In this document: positions 17,060-24,895 of the stretch, piece after piece | How the letters are laid out: the number at the start of each line of letters is the position of its first letter | How positions within the stretch are numbered: position 1 is the first letter of the stretch | Assembly: GCF_005938385.1 (NCBI RefSeq) | Contig: NZ_VCRA01000003.1 | Coordinates: 310,001-374,000 of the forward strand | Direction of reading: 5' to 3' | DNA from: Paenibacillus mesophilus | GTDB lineage: Bacteria > Bacillota > Bacilli > Paenibacillales > NBRC-103111 | DNA: 64,000 nt | Position numbers and translations under genes: made by a program | Notes under the pieces: generated by a model | Database searches by the model: none | What the model was told of the DNA's origin: nothing | What the model saw: the letters and a program-made list of their open reading frames with translations, nothing else

Positions 17060-17884
17060 CTATAAGCCGCGATTGCATTCCGCATGTATGTGTCGCAGTA
17101 ATGCCACAAGGTCGTGCAGACGCTCCTCTTGGGATTGGGACGAATAGTGCCGTTCCGGCTCCCTCCGCTTGACTGCGACCGCTTCACGGATTATAGGATG
17201 CCACCGTTCGGGCATGACGCGAAGTCCGTATTCGCCCGCGCCCGTCTTGCTCGTCACATCCCGCTCCCGGATCGTGTACAGCTGCCGCAGCATGCCGAGC
17301 GTGCACCATTCGACCGCCTGATCGATCTTATCGGCTGAAACGTTACTCCCCGCGTTACCAGGCGCTTCAAGCAAAACAGCCAGACGGTTCACCCACCCTA
17401 ACCAATAGCTGTTCATGTTCTCCCTCACATAGCCGATCAACGGCTCCACCGGCGTCTCGTAATCAAACGGAATGAATCGGCCGTATACACATATTCCATG
17501 ATGCTTTAGAATCCACCAGGTGACCGGATTCAAGTCCGCCCCCTTCCCATCGGTATGCAGCCGCTTGCCAAAGTACGTCGGCACCGGACCGATCTGCTCC
17601 GCAGTTTGACCAAGCTGCTCCCGGGTCAAATACGCACCCATAATATCCGTCCCCGGAATCGCCTGCTCCACTTCCTCGTGAGCTTCCGCTATAGCCTGTA
17701 TGCATTCCTGGCCCGGCGGATGACGGACAATCGCGATGAAATCGATATCGCTCGCCCCTTCCACATAAGCCCCGAGCGCGGTTGAACCGTAAACGTAGAA
17801 GGACTCGATATAAGTTTCCGGCAATCTGTTCCGAAGCGCACTGCAAAGTCGGCTCATCGTCTTTTTCACGGTAGTCGGCAGCAT
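17060..17884 (-). CDS. aminoglycoside adenylyltransferase-like nucleotidyltransferase (AadA-like fold)
   Basis: A 274-residue protein with the nucleotidyltransferase signature GSTALGAYVEG-ASDIDF (residues about 32-50), giving the GS and DxD elements that bind Mg-ATP. A helical domain follows ('LIGYVRENMNSYWLGW', 'WCTLGMLRQLYTIRERDVTSK', 'EAVAVKRREP'), as in AadA/ANT(3'')-type proteins and the DUF4111 group. It could adenylylate streptomycin or spectinomycin-like compounds. Many environmental homologues have no proven resistance role. AAGGGGG lies ahead of the ATG. It is monocistronic with its own terminator. Confidence 0.82.
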   Translation of the reverse strand: MLPTTVKKTMSRLCSALRNRLPETYIESFYVYGSTALGAYVEGASDIDFIAIVRHPPGQECIQAIAEAHEEVEQAIPGTDIMGAYLTREQLGQTAEQIGPVPTYFGKRLHTDGKGADLNPVTWWILKHHGICVYGRFIPFDYETPVEPLIGYVRENMNSYWLGWVNRLAVLLEAPGNAGSNVSADKIDQAVEWCTLGMLRQLYTIRERDVTSKTGAGEYGLRVMPERWHPIIREAVAVKRREPERHYSSQSQEERLHDLVALLRHIHAECNRGL

Positions 17885-17989
17885 GGAAATCCCCCTTGCT
17901 CATTTGACAGCATGATCCCATTGTAGTTCAGACTGCGGGCAATAGGAATGGGCGAATCGTGATAATTCCATCACGACTCCATGACAAAT

Positions 17990-18050
17990 CCCCCAAAAGT
18001 GAAGCTGGCCTCCGAAGCCGATTCCTATTACTTTTGGGGGAGCCCCCGTA
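17990..18050. repeat. palindromic repeat 'B', stand-alone copy
   Basis: TCCCCCAAAAGT pairs with ACTTTTGGGGGA around an inner GGC...GCC palindrome, followed by GCCCCC. A similar unit is embedded in repeat A at 37131-37185 (CCCCAAAAAGT...ACTTTTCGGGG-ACCCC). It could also act as a bidirectional terminator. Confidence 0.5.
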
Positions 18051-18088
18051 TCGACTGAAATTGGCTCCGCATAATTTCCATACTATGA

Positions 18089-18112
18089 CAAAAACCCGTG
18101 GTCTCCCACGGG
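18089..18112 (-). terminator. terminator of the five-gene transport operon
   Basis: CCCGTGG (18095-18101) and CCACGGG (18106-18112) form a tight hairpin. On the minus strand a run of T follows directly (complement of 18089-18094), 10 nt beyond the solute-binding lipoprotein stop. Confidence 0.85.
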
Positions 18113-18121
18113 TCCGCCGCC

Positions 18122-19549
18122 TCATTCCTGCAAATACGTGTTTACTTTGTTCTGAACCGTCTTGGCTGCTTCCTCGGCCGACTTCTGCCCGGAGAAATAA
18201 GGCGCGGCTTCCTGCTCGATTATGGCTTTTATTGTCGGATCGGTTTCCGCGTAAGTACGGACGCCCGCGAGCGCCTGCTCGATCCGGTCGATATCTTTTT
18301 GCTCCGGCGGCTTCGGCGAAAATTCTTTGCCGTCCTTCCCGATCATCTTCAGCTGCATTTTTCCGTTGCTCGCGCCGATTTCTTTGAGCTGCTCCTGACG
18401 CGCAAGGCTTGCCTTCTTGTGGACGGCGAAGCCCTGCAATTCGCGGGTTTTCTGCATGTCCTCGGATAGCAGGAACTTGACGAACTCCCACGCCTCCTTC
18501 TTCTGCTTCGACTTGGCATTGATCGACAGAAGCGTGTCGGAGGTAAACGATAATCCCTTCGTATCGTTATAGGATGGAACGTTATACAAAGCCCCGTTGC
18601 CGGCGAACTGCATCTGCAGGATCATGATCATATCCTCGTATTGGATCGGCGAGAACGTTTGGAACAGTACGTTCGCCCGGTCGAGCTTCTCCTTCGTGAT
18701 CAGCTTGGCATCCGACATCGCCTTGCTCAGCTTCAGCATATCCGTGAACGACTGGCTGTCGAATTTTTTGGCGGACCAATCGACCAGCTTGCCGTAGCTG
18801 GAATCGACCATCAAGGAGAACAGCCCGGCCGCATCCGTGTTGACCAGCGCGAAGCCGTCCTGTACCCCGTCCTTGTTCGCATCCTGGGCGAAAGGCTCGA
18901 CGACATCTTTGAAATCTTTCCATGTCCATTTGGAATCGGCGATCTTGGCGCCTCCGAGCGCGGACTGATCACCCACGAGCCAATTGAACGAAAGCTTGGC
19001 CGGCAGCGCGTAGATCGCGTTTTTGTATACCATCGCGTCGAAAACATTCGTGTAATAGTCCTCACGTTTGAATGACGAGTCGTTTTTCATCAAGTCGCCG
19101 ATATTCTCGAGCAGCTTCTTGTCGGCATATTTCTTATACGGGAAGCTGCCGTCGGTGACGATGATGTCCGACGCTTTCCCGCTCATCAGCTCCGTGTTGA
19201 CGGTGGTGACGAACTTCTCCGTATCTTTCGGGTCCGGCTTATCCCCGTTGCGAACGACCGTTTTGCCGTCGGTTTTCGGAGCGGCGATCGTTTCCTTGAT
19301 TTCAATTTTGATGCCCGGATGACTTTCTTCGAACTTCTGCTTCGCCAAATCGAGAAAACGGTTGGACGACTTGACCGACAGCGTAACGGTAACCGGTCCT
19401 GACGCTTCAGCCGGCTTCGCCTTGTCGGCCGACGCTCCGGCATCCGCGCTTCCGGTTGGCGAGCCTCCTTTTCCTCCGCAAGCGGCGAGCGTCGTCATCG
19501 ATAAGATGACCCCGCCGGCGATAATCGTTTTATAGATGTTGTTCCGCAT
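18122..19549 (-). CDS. extracellular solute-binding lipoprotein (family 1)
   Basis: A 475-residue binding protein. The lipoprotein signal is 'MRNNIYKTIIAGGVILSMTT' followed by lipobox LAAC. Typical family 1 features follow: 'RFLDLAKQKFEESHPGIKIEI', 'ALPAKLSFNWLVGDQSAL', 'KQKKEAWEFVKFLLSEDMQ'. I placed the start at ATG 19549, after GGGTGG, rather than 30 nt upstream. The start overlaps the preceding gene by 20 nt. It should sit outside the membrane and deliver a solute, probably an oligosaccharide, to the permeases at 22.2-24.1 kb. It is the last gene of that operon. Confidence 0.88.
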   Translation of the reverse strand: MRNNIYKTIIAGGVILSMTTLAACGGKGGSPTGSADAGASADKAKPAEASGPVTVTLSVKSSNRFLDLAKQKFEESHPGIKIEIKETIAAPKTDGKTVVRNGDKPDPKDTEKFVTTVNTELMSGKASDIIVTDGSFPYKKYADKKLLENIGDLMKNDSSFKREDYYTNVFDAMVYKNAIYALPAKLSFNWLVGDQSALGGAKIADSKWTWKDFKDVVEPFAQDANKDGVQDGFALVNTDAAGLFSLMVDSSYGKLVDWSAKKFDSQSFTDMLKLSKAMSDAKLITKEKLDRANVLFQTFSPIQYEDMIMILQMQFAGNGALYNVPSYNDTKGLSFTSDTLLSINAKSKQKKEAWEFVKFLLSEDMQKTRELQGFAVHKKASLARQEQLKEIGASNGKMQLKMIGKDGKEFSPKPPEQKDIDRIEQALAGVRTYAETDPTIKAIIEQEAAPYFSGQKSAEEAAKTVQNKVNTYLQE

Positions 19550-20966
19550 CGTTGCTTCCACCCTTTCGAATAGTTTCATTCCGCCCGGGCGATTTCGAAT
19601 TCTGCTTCGACTTCGCCATCAGTGCGGCCAATCCAAACAAACCGCCGAGCACGAACAGCTCCCGTCCCCGGATCACGTAATCGGCTCCGGCCCACCAGGC
19701 CGCTACCGCACAGACGAGTACCGCGCCGCCGAAAAATAACGCCAGCCGTACGAGCCGGCCTTCCGGCGCCATAGAAGTCATCGCCCACTCGCGCACGCCG
19801 ATCCAGAACAGCGGCAGGCCGATCCAAATGCCGGCTGCCGTCAGCCGGGTGACCAGCATATTCACCCGTTCATGGAGAAGCTCGCCAGGAGACGATACGT
19901 ATCCCCTTGCCGCCGTCAACGACTGCCACCATTCCAGCCATTTGTCGCGGTAAAACGTCCAATCGATCAGCACGTCGGGAACGAGCTCGGCCGGAACGTA
20001 AAACCTGTGCCGTATCGCGGCATAAAGGGCGGCGGCGCAAGCCGCCAAAACAAGCAGGGACCCTGCATCGAACGCAAGCTGCTTGCGGAAGCGTCTAACC
20101 GCATCCTGCCAATCCAGGGTGGCGGTTCCTTGTCGCATGAGCCCGACCGAACGCTTCAACCGGCCGGCCGCAAGCCGCAAGCCGAGCAGAATGGCCGCCG
20201 CTCCCGCCGCCGCGAGCAGCAGCTTCGGCTTTTGACCGACCCAATGCTGCTCCGTGACATAGGTGACGATTTTGTAACGGGACGGCTGCTTGCCGATACC
20301 GGCAAGCGCGTTCTTCGCATCGGCGACGCCCGTCACGACGGCCGTCGGTCCCGCCTCCAGTTCGATCGTGGCGACTTTGACCGCGCTGTCCAAATCGACC
20401 ATCGTCGTAATCGGCACAAGCACATCCGGTCTGCCGTCGTCGGTCATCCGATCAAGAAGCGTGTCGGGCTGCTCGTATACGCCCACGATCGTAAAAGTCG
20501 AACCCATCAGCCGCAGCTTCATGCCGACGACATCCCGGTTCATAAACAGCTTTTCCGCCAAACGGGCGCTCACGAGCGCAACCCGCGAATGCTCCTCGAT
20601 CGACTTCGCGGTGAGGAGACTTCCGCGATACAACCGTATGTGGGCGAAGCTGTCGTATCGTCCGCCCACTCCGATAACATCCGCCGATACGCTGTTGTCT
20701 TCCGTGGAAACCGCGGCCGCCGTCCGTGCAGAGTAGGCGGCCGCCCTTCCCCATTTCTCGGCAAGCTTGTCGGCTTCCGCAATCGTGAGTCCCGCCGAGC
20801 CGGTCGGGCCTGCAGCCAGATCGACGTTGACTACCAGCTTGTCGAGTCCCTTCGAACCGTTCGACTGATGCCACTCGGCCAATATCGATTCTGATAAACC
20901 GATGCCGGCGACCAGCAGCAGCATTCCGACGAAGACGATCCAGGACGTCAGACGTACACGTTTCAT
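19530..20966 (-). CDS. MacB/FtsX-like membrane protein without ATPase domain
   Basis: A 478-residue protein. One amino-terminal membrane helix (residues about 8-27) precedes a large extracytoplasmic region of about 230 residues resembling the MacB periplasmic core domain ('SARLAEKLFMNRDVVGMKLR', 'FTIVGVYEQPDTLLDRMTDDG'). Four or five further helices follow ('LLLAAAGAAAILLGLRL', 'SLLVLAACAAALYAAI', 'WIGLPLFWIGVREWA', 'ALFFGGAVLVCAVAAWWAG'). This departs from the usual four-helix FtsX/MacB permease, and no ATPase is encoded nearby. It lies between the MacA-like adaptor and the solute-binding lipoprotein, 14 nt after the former. The role is probably mechanotransmission or envelope scaffolding. 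Confidence 0.7.
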   Translation of the reverse strand: MKRVRLTSWIVFVGMLLLVAGIGLSESILAEWHQSNGSKGLDKLVVNVDLAAGPTGSAGLTIAEADKLAEKWGRAAAYSARTAAAVSTEDNSVSADVIGVGGRYDSFAHIRLYRGSLLTAKSIEEHSRVALVSARLAEKLFMNRDVVGMKLRLMGSTFTIVGVYEQPDTLLDRMTDDGRPDVLVPITTMVDLDSAVKVATIELEAGPTAVVTGVADAKNALAGIGKQPSRYKIVTYVTEQHWVGQKPKLLLAAAGAAAILLGLRLAAGRLKRSVGLMRQGTATLDWQDAVRRFRKQLAFDAGSLLVLAACAAALYAAIRHRFYVPAELVPDVLIDWTFYRDKWLEWWQSLTAARGYVSSPGELLHERVNMLVTRLTAAGIWIGLPLFWIGVREWAMTSMAPEGRLVRLALFFGGAVLVCAVAAWWAGADYVIRGRELFVLGGLFGLAALMAKSKQNSKSPGRNETIRKGGSNDAEQHL

Positions 20967-20980
20967 GCCTCCTCTCCCCC

Positions 20981-22123
20981 TTACTGCGCCATCATGACGC
21001 GGTCCCCGTCCCGAATCGGCTTGCTGCCCGACACGATGATTTGATCGATCGGGCTAACCCCGCTCTCGACGGACGCTTTGCCATCGTCCGCATCTCCGAT
21101 CGTCACCGCTGCCCGCACGGCATAAAACTCATTGCCGAGCGGTCCTTTCTTCTCCTTCAGGACGTAGACGTATTTCCCGTTCTCGTCTTCGCGGACGGCT
21201 GCGTTCGATACGAGAAACCTGGACTGCGCCATCCGTTTGGAAACGAACAGTTCCCCCGTCTCTCCGCCTTTGAGCCTGCCATCCGTCAACTCGACGACCA
21301 ACTGCTTACGGTCGCCCGAGGCGGCGGAGCCGGCTGCGCTTCCCGTGACGGGATCGTCCACTTCGATCAATTTTCCTTTCACTCTCGCATTGTTAAGCGA
21401 GGAGACGATAATTTCGACCTCGTCCCCCACGTTCACGTATTTCACCTTGGAGGAATCGATCGTCGTTTTGAACTGATACCCTTTCGACAAATCGGTCACC
21501 CGGGCGATCGCCTTCCCGCTTGGCGGGACGAGCCCTGCCGAGGCATTCAATTCCACGACTTTGCCGGCGACGGTCGATACGAGCTTCGCCCCTTGCGCGA
21601 GACGTTCCCGGAGCTGCTTGATTTTACGCTCCTGGATTTGCATATCCAGCGCGGCGCTGGCCAATTCCCGCTCGAGCGACCGGCTCTGCAGCTCGTTGCC
21701 GCTCTTCTTCGCTTCAATCAAATTATCCTGCAGCTTCCCGATACTCAGCTTCTTCTGCTCGAATCTCGCTTCCTCGTCCAGCAGCGTGTCGCGGGCTTCC
21801 TCCGTCTTGAAGGTGACGAGCGTCTGCCCCGCAGCTACGATGTCTCCTACCTTGACGAGCACCTGATCGACCGTGAGGCGAGTATCCAGATTCATATCCG
21901 CAATCTCGGCCACCTCGACCGTTCCCGTACCGGATACTTCGTGCGACAAAAATCCGGCCGCCGGCTTTTCGACCGTCACTTGAGGCAGCGTGAAGTTGAG
22001 CAGCGTATTGGAAAATAAAGTGAGTATAATCATCAAGAGAGCAAACGCGGCGATGACGTTGCCGACGGTCCGTTTTCTCCCGGACGATGCGATTGACTGA
22101 GGCGTTATGTCCACCGACTCCAT
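20981..22123 (-). CDS. HlyD/MacA-like membrane-fusion (periplasmic adaptor) protein
   Basis: A 380-residue adaptor. I placed the start at ATG 22123 after GGAGGAG rather than 24 nt earlier. One amino-terminal helix ('GNVIAAFALLMIILTLFSNT') is followed by a lipoyl-like half-motif ('VDQVLVKVGDIVAAGQTLVTF'). A coiled-coil hairpin spans about residues 125-200, followed by a second lipoyl half and beta-barrel ('VSTVAGKVVELNASAG', 'VNVGDEVEIIV'). In Gram-positives such adaptors pair with MacB/YknZ-type permeases. Here the partner is the next gene, and both lie inside an operon with two sugar-import permeases. That combination is the odd feature of this locus. Confidence 0.85.
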   Translation of the reverse strand: MESVDITPQSIASSGRKRTVGNVIAAFALLMIILTLFSNTLLNFTLPQVTVEKPAAGFLSHEVSGTGTVEVAEIADMNLDTRLTVDQVLVKVGDIVAAGQTLVTFKTEEARDTLLDEEARFEQKKLSIGKLQDNLIEAKKSGNELQSRSLERELASAALDMQIQERKIKQLRERLAQGAKLVSTVAGKVVELNASAGLVPPSGKAIARVTDLSKGYQFKTTIDSSKVKYVNVGDEVEIIVSSLNNARVKGKLIEVDDPVTGSAAGSAASGDRKQLVVELTDGRLKGGETGELFVSKRMAQSRFLVSNAAVREDENGKYVYVLKEKKGPLGNEFYAVRAAVTIGDADDGKASVESGVSPIDQIIVSGSKPIRDGDRVMMAQ

Positions 22124-22170
22124 GACCGATCGTTCTCCTCCGTTCATCTATGATTTGGACCGCGCCGGCG

Positions 22171-23106
22171 CTAGCCTTTGATGCCCGACAGTTGGATCCC
22201 TTCGATAAAATAGTGCTCGGCGTATAGCATGATGAGCAGCATCGGCGCCATATAGATGGCGCAGGCGGCAAACGCGATTCCCCGCTCTCCCTCGCCGATT
22301 ACGGACAAATACACGGACAGCGGCTGCTTGATCGCATCTTGCAGGAAAACAAGCGGCTGCTCCACCATATTCCAGTTGTCGACGAAGGCGAGGATCGCGA
22401 GCGCGGCCAAACCCGGCTTGCACATCGGCAGAACGATGCCGAGGAAAATGCGCAGATGTCCGGCCCCGTCAGCGCGCGCCGCTTCGATATAGCTGTACGG
22501 CACAACCATCATGAACTGCCGGATCAGAAACACCCCGAACGCTCCGAAAATGCCCGGGAGCACGATCGCCCAGTGGGAATTCAGCAAGCCGAGCTTGTCT
22601 GCGACGATGAAGTTCGGCACAAGCGTAACCTGGAACGGCATAAGCATCGTGACGATGTAAGCGAAAAACAGCGGCTCCCTCAACCTGAACCGGAGCTGAG
22701 AGAACGCATATCCCGCCAAAGCCGCCACCACAATCTGTCCGGCGATAATCGGCACCGTGATGCGGATCGAATTCCAGAACATGATCAAGAACTGCTGCTT
22801 CTTGACAAGGACGTCGTAATATTGGGCGAGCGTCACTTTGTCGGGAATCCATTTCAAATTGACGTATGTACCGGCGATGCGCGGATCGTCCGCATTCGAT
22901 TTGTTTTTCGATATGGCATGGAAATTTATGGATATTTCGCTTTCGGCCATTAGCGAGTTCGTGAATGTCAGTACGATCGGAAATATGAATAACGCCGCCA
23001 GGCCGAGCAGAATTACGGTCAACCCCGCCTTCCGCACTTCCGCTCCGATCCGCCTCTTCGTTCCCCGTACCCGGGCAGCGGAAGCCGTCTCCATATCCGG
23101 TGGCAT
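22171..23106 (-). CDS. sugar ABC transporter permease, MalG type
   Basis: A 311-residue inner-membrane permease with six predicted helices. The EAA loop is 'SYIEAARADGAGHLRIFLGI', followed by 'VLPMCKPGLAALAILAFVDNW', the coupling segment that docks on the ATPase. It has an unusually long first extracytoplasmic segment ('SEISINFHAISKNKSNADD'...). GGAGGGGGAC precedes the ATG. It is 22 nt downstream of the MalF-type partner. No ATPase is encoded here; in Bacillota a shared MsmX-type ATPase usually serves such systems. Confidence 0.9.
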   Translation of the reverse strand: MPPDMETASAARVRGTKRRIGAEVRKAGLTVILLGLAALFIFPIVLTFTNSLMAESEISINFHAISKNKSNADDPRIAGTYVNLKWIPDKVTLAQYYDVLVKKQQFLIMFWNSIRITVPIIAGQIVVAALAGYAFSQLRFRLREPLFFAYIVTMLMPFQVTLVPNFIVADKLGLLNSHWAIVLPGIFGAFGVFLIRQFMMVVPYSYIEAARADGAGHLRIFLGIVLPMCKPGLAALAILAFVDNWNMVEQPLVFLQDAIKQPLSVYLSVIGEGERGIAFAACAIYMAPMLLIMLYAEHYFIEGIQLSGIKG

Positions 23107-23128
23107 AGTCCCCCTCCTTCCCCGGGCT

Positions 23129-24091
23129 TTACCCGAGCGACTTGGCGATTCGTCTCTCGACCCGGAACAGAACGAACACGAGAGCGACGATGACGACGGC
23201 CATCAGAAACGCGGCGCTGGTCAGCTTCTGGTAATCGAGCGATTTGAACATGTTGTTCATATAGTGCTGCAGCATGTAAATGCGCTCCTGAGGATATTCG
23301 CCCGCGATCATGTAAGTTTCGCGGAACACCTTGAACGAATTGATGATCGACATGATAAAGACGAAAAACGATGTCGGCGTCAAGCATACGAGCGTAATGG
23401 AACGCCACTGGCGGAAACGGCCCGCGCCGTCGATCGAGGCGGCTTCATAGTATTCCGCCGGAATGTTTTGCAGCCCGGCCAGAAACAGCACCATGTTGTA
23501 ACCGACATTTTTCCATAAATAGACGATGACGACGACCCAGAACGCCATCCCGCTTTCCATCCAGTCCTGCGGTTTATAGCCCATGCCGGCAAGCCAGCCG
23601 TTCAAGCTGCCGTTCAAGTCGAACACCACCTGCCAGACGAGTACGACGGAGGCGACCGGGATGACGAGCGGCGCCAGAAAGCCGATACGGAACCAGTTGC
23701 GCAAGTAGACGCTTCGGTTCAGCAGCATCGCGAGCAGCAAGGACAGCAGCATGTTCAGCGGGACGCTGATCGAAGTAAACAGCAGCGTATTGAGGGCCGC
23801 CCGCCGAAACACTTCGCTCCCGATCAGCTGGGCGTAATTATCCAAGCCGACAAACGTGCCGTCGATCGGCGCATCCAGCAGCGAATAGGTGAACCCGACG
23901 CAGAACGGGATGAGAAAAAAGACGGCGAATCCGATCAGACTCGGAGCCAAAAAGAGACCGGCCACCCACCCTTCGCCAAGCCGGAAAAGGCGTCTGCCTT
24001 TGCCCGCAGCGGGCTTAACGGCGAAACCCGTCTGCCGGTCGGGTCGTCTCGTACGGATACGCAAATGCAGCCGTCTCCATAGGTTGTTCAT
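23129..24091 (-). CDS. sugar ABC transporter permease, MalF type
   Basis: A 320-residue permease, first gene of the operon. The start ATG 24091 follows a GGGGGTG/AAAGGCGG stretch. Upstream in-frame sequence runs into the divergent regulator and is not coding. Features: a basic amino terminus, 'AGLFLAPSLIGFAVFFLIPF', 'LNTLLFTSISVPLNMLLSLL', and the EAA loop 'EYYEAASIDGAGRFRQWRSI'. It forms the heterodimeric import channel with the MalG-type protein. The operon is divergent from a two-component system whose promoter lies in the shared 120-bp gap. Confidence 0.9.
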   Translation of the reverse strand: MNNLWRRLHLRIRTRRPDRQTGFAVKPAAGKGRRLFRLGEGWVAGLFLAPSLIGFAVFFLIPFCVGFTYSLLDAPIDGTFVGLDNYAQLIGSEVFRRAALNTLLFTSISVPLNMLLSLLLAMLLNRSVYLRNWFRIGFLAPLVIPVASVVLVWQVVFDLNGSLNGWLAGMGYKPQDWMESGMAFWVVVIVYLWKNVGYNMVLFLAGLQNIPAEYYEAASIDGAGRFRQWRSITLVCLTPTSFFVFIMSIINSFKVFRETYMIAGEYPQERIYMLQHYMNNMFKSLDYQKLTSAAFLMAVVIVALVFVLFRVERRIAKSLG

Positions 24092-24163
24092 GTCGTTGTT
24101 GCACCCCCGCCTTTCGTAAGCTTGATTTGCAAAATGGCTGCGAGAGTATCGTAATCCGTCAAT

Positions 24164-24192
24164 GTGACAACCGTGTGAACTGGTGCTACAAT
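24164..24192 (+). promoter_or_regulatory. sigma-A promoter of the two-component operon
   Basis: GTGACA (24164-24169), 17 bp, TACAAT (24187-24192). The ATG at 24191 lies inside the -10 box, which supports ATG 24215 as the real start of the response regulator. Confidence 0.7.
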
Positions 24193-24214
24193 GGGGGCGG
24201 GAGCGTGGAAGAGT

Positions 24215-24895
24215 ATGGGGAAAACAATTTTGATCGTCGAAGACGAGCTCAAAATGCGCCGACTGCTCGTCGATTATTTGAGCCATGAAGGGTATGAAAC
24301 CATTGAGGCGGCCAACGGACAGGAAGCGATGGAGAGGTTCGATCCGGAGCGGATCGATCTGGTCATCTTGGACATCATGATGCCGTACATGGACGGATTC
24401 GCCGTCTGCAAATCGATTCGCGAGAAGTCCGGCGTGCTGATCGTGCTTCTGACCGCGAAATCGGAAGAATACGACAAGCTGCAAGGATACGGCTTGGGCG
24501 CGGACGATTACGTCACGAAGCCGTTCAGCCCGAAAGTGCTCATCGCCAAAATCAAGGCGCTGTTCAAACGGCTGGACGGCGATACCAACGAAGCCAAAGG
24601 AACGATCCGGCTCGACGGGCTCGAGCTGAATCCGGAAGGGCACGAAGTCCGCGTCGACGGACGCCCGATTCCTTTTACGCGCAAAGAATACGAGCTGCTC
24701 GTTTACTTGCACCGTAACCGGAACATAGCGCTGTCCCGCGAACAAATATTGGATCAAGTATGGGGCTTCGACTACGAAGGCGACATCCGCACGGTGGATA
24801 CCCATATCAAGCGGCTGCGGCAAAAGCTGGAGCGCAAAGCCGAGCTGATCGCCACGGTCAAAGGATTCGGGTACAAATTCGAGGTGAAACGATGA
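24215..24895 (+). CDS. OmpR/PhoB-family response regulator
   Basis: A 226-residue regulator. The receiver domain spans residues 1-118, with acidic pocket 'VEDE', phospho-acceptor Asp about 53 in 'VILDIMMPYMDG', Thr in 'LLTAKSEEYDK' and Lys in 'DDYVTKPFSP'. The carboxy-terminal winged helix is at about 130-225 ('PFTRKEYELLVYLHRN', 'VDTHIKRLRQKLERKAELI'). It shares ATGA with the following kinase gene, so translation is coupled. The divergent five-gene transport operon is the obvious target, sensing either the solute or envelope state. Confidence 0.93.
   Translation: MGKTILIVEDELKMRRLLVDYLSHEGYETIEAANGQEAMERFDPERIDLVILDIMMPYMDGFAVCKSIREKSGVLIVLLTAKSEEYDKLQGYGLGADDYVTKPFSPKVLIAKIKALFKRLDGDTNEAKGTIRLDGLELNPEGHEVRVDGRPIPFTRKEYELLVYLHRNRNIALSREQILDQVWGFDYEGDIRTVDTHIKRLRQKLERKAELIATVKGFGYKFEVKR

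Noticed and set aside
24092..24823. Upstream in-frame extension of the MalF-type permease
   Set aside because: It runs antisense through the response regulator; the permease motif pattern begins at ATG 24091 with its own ribosome site.
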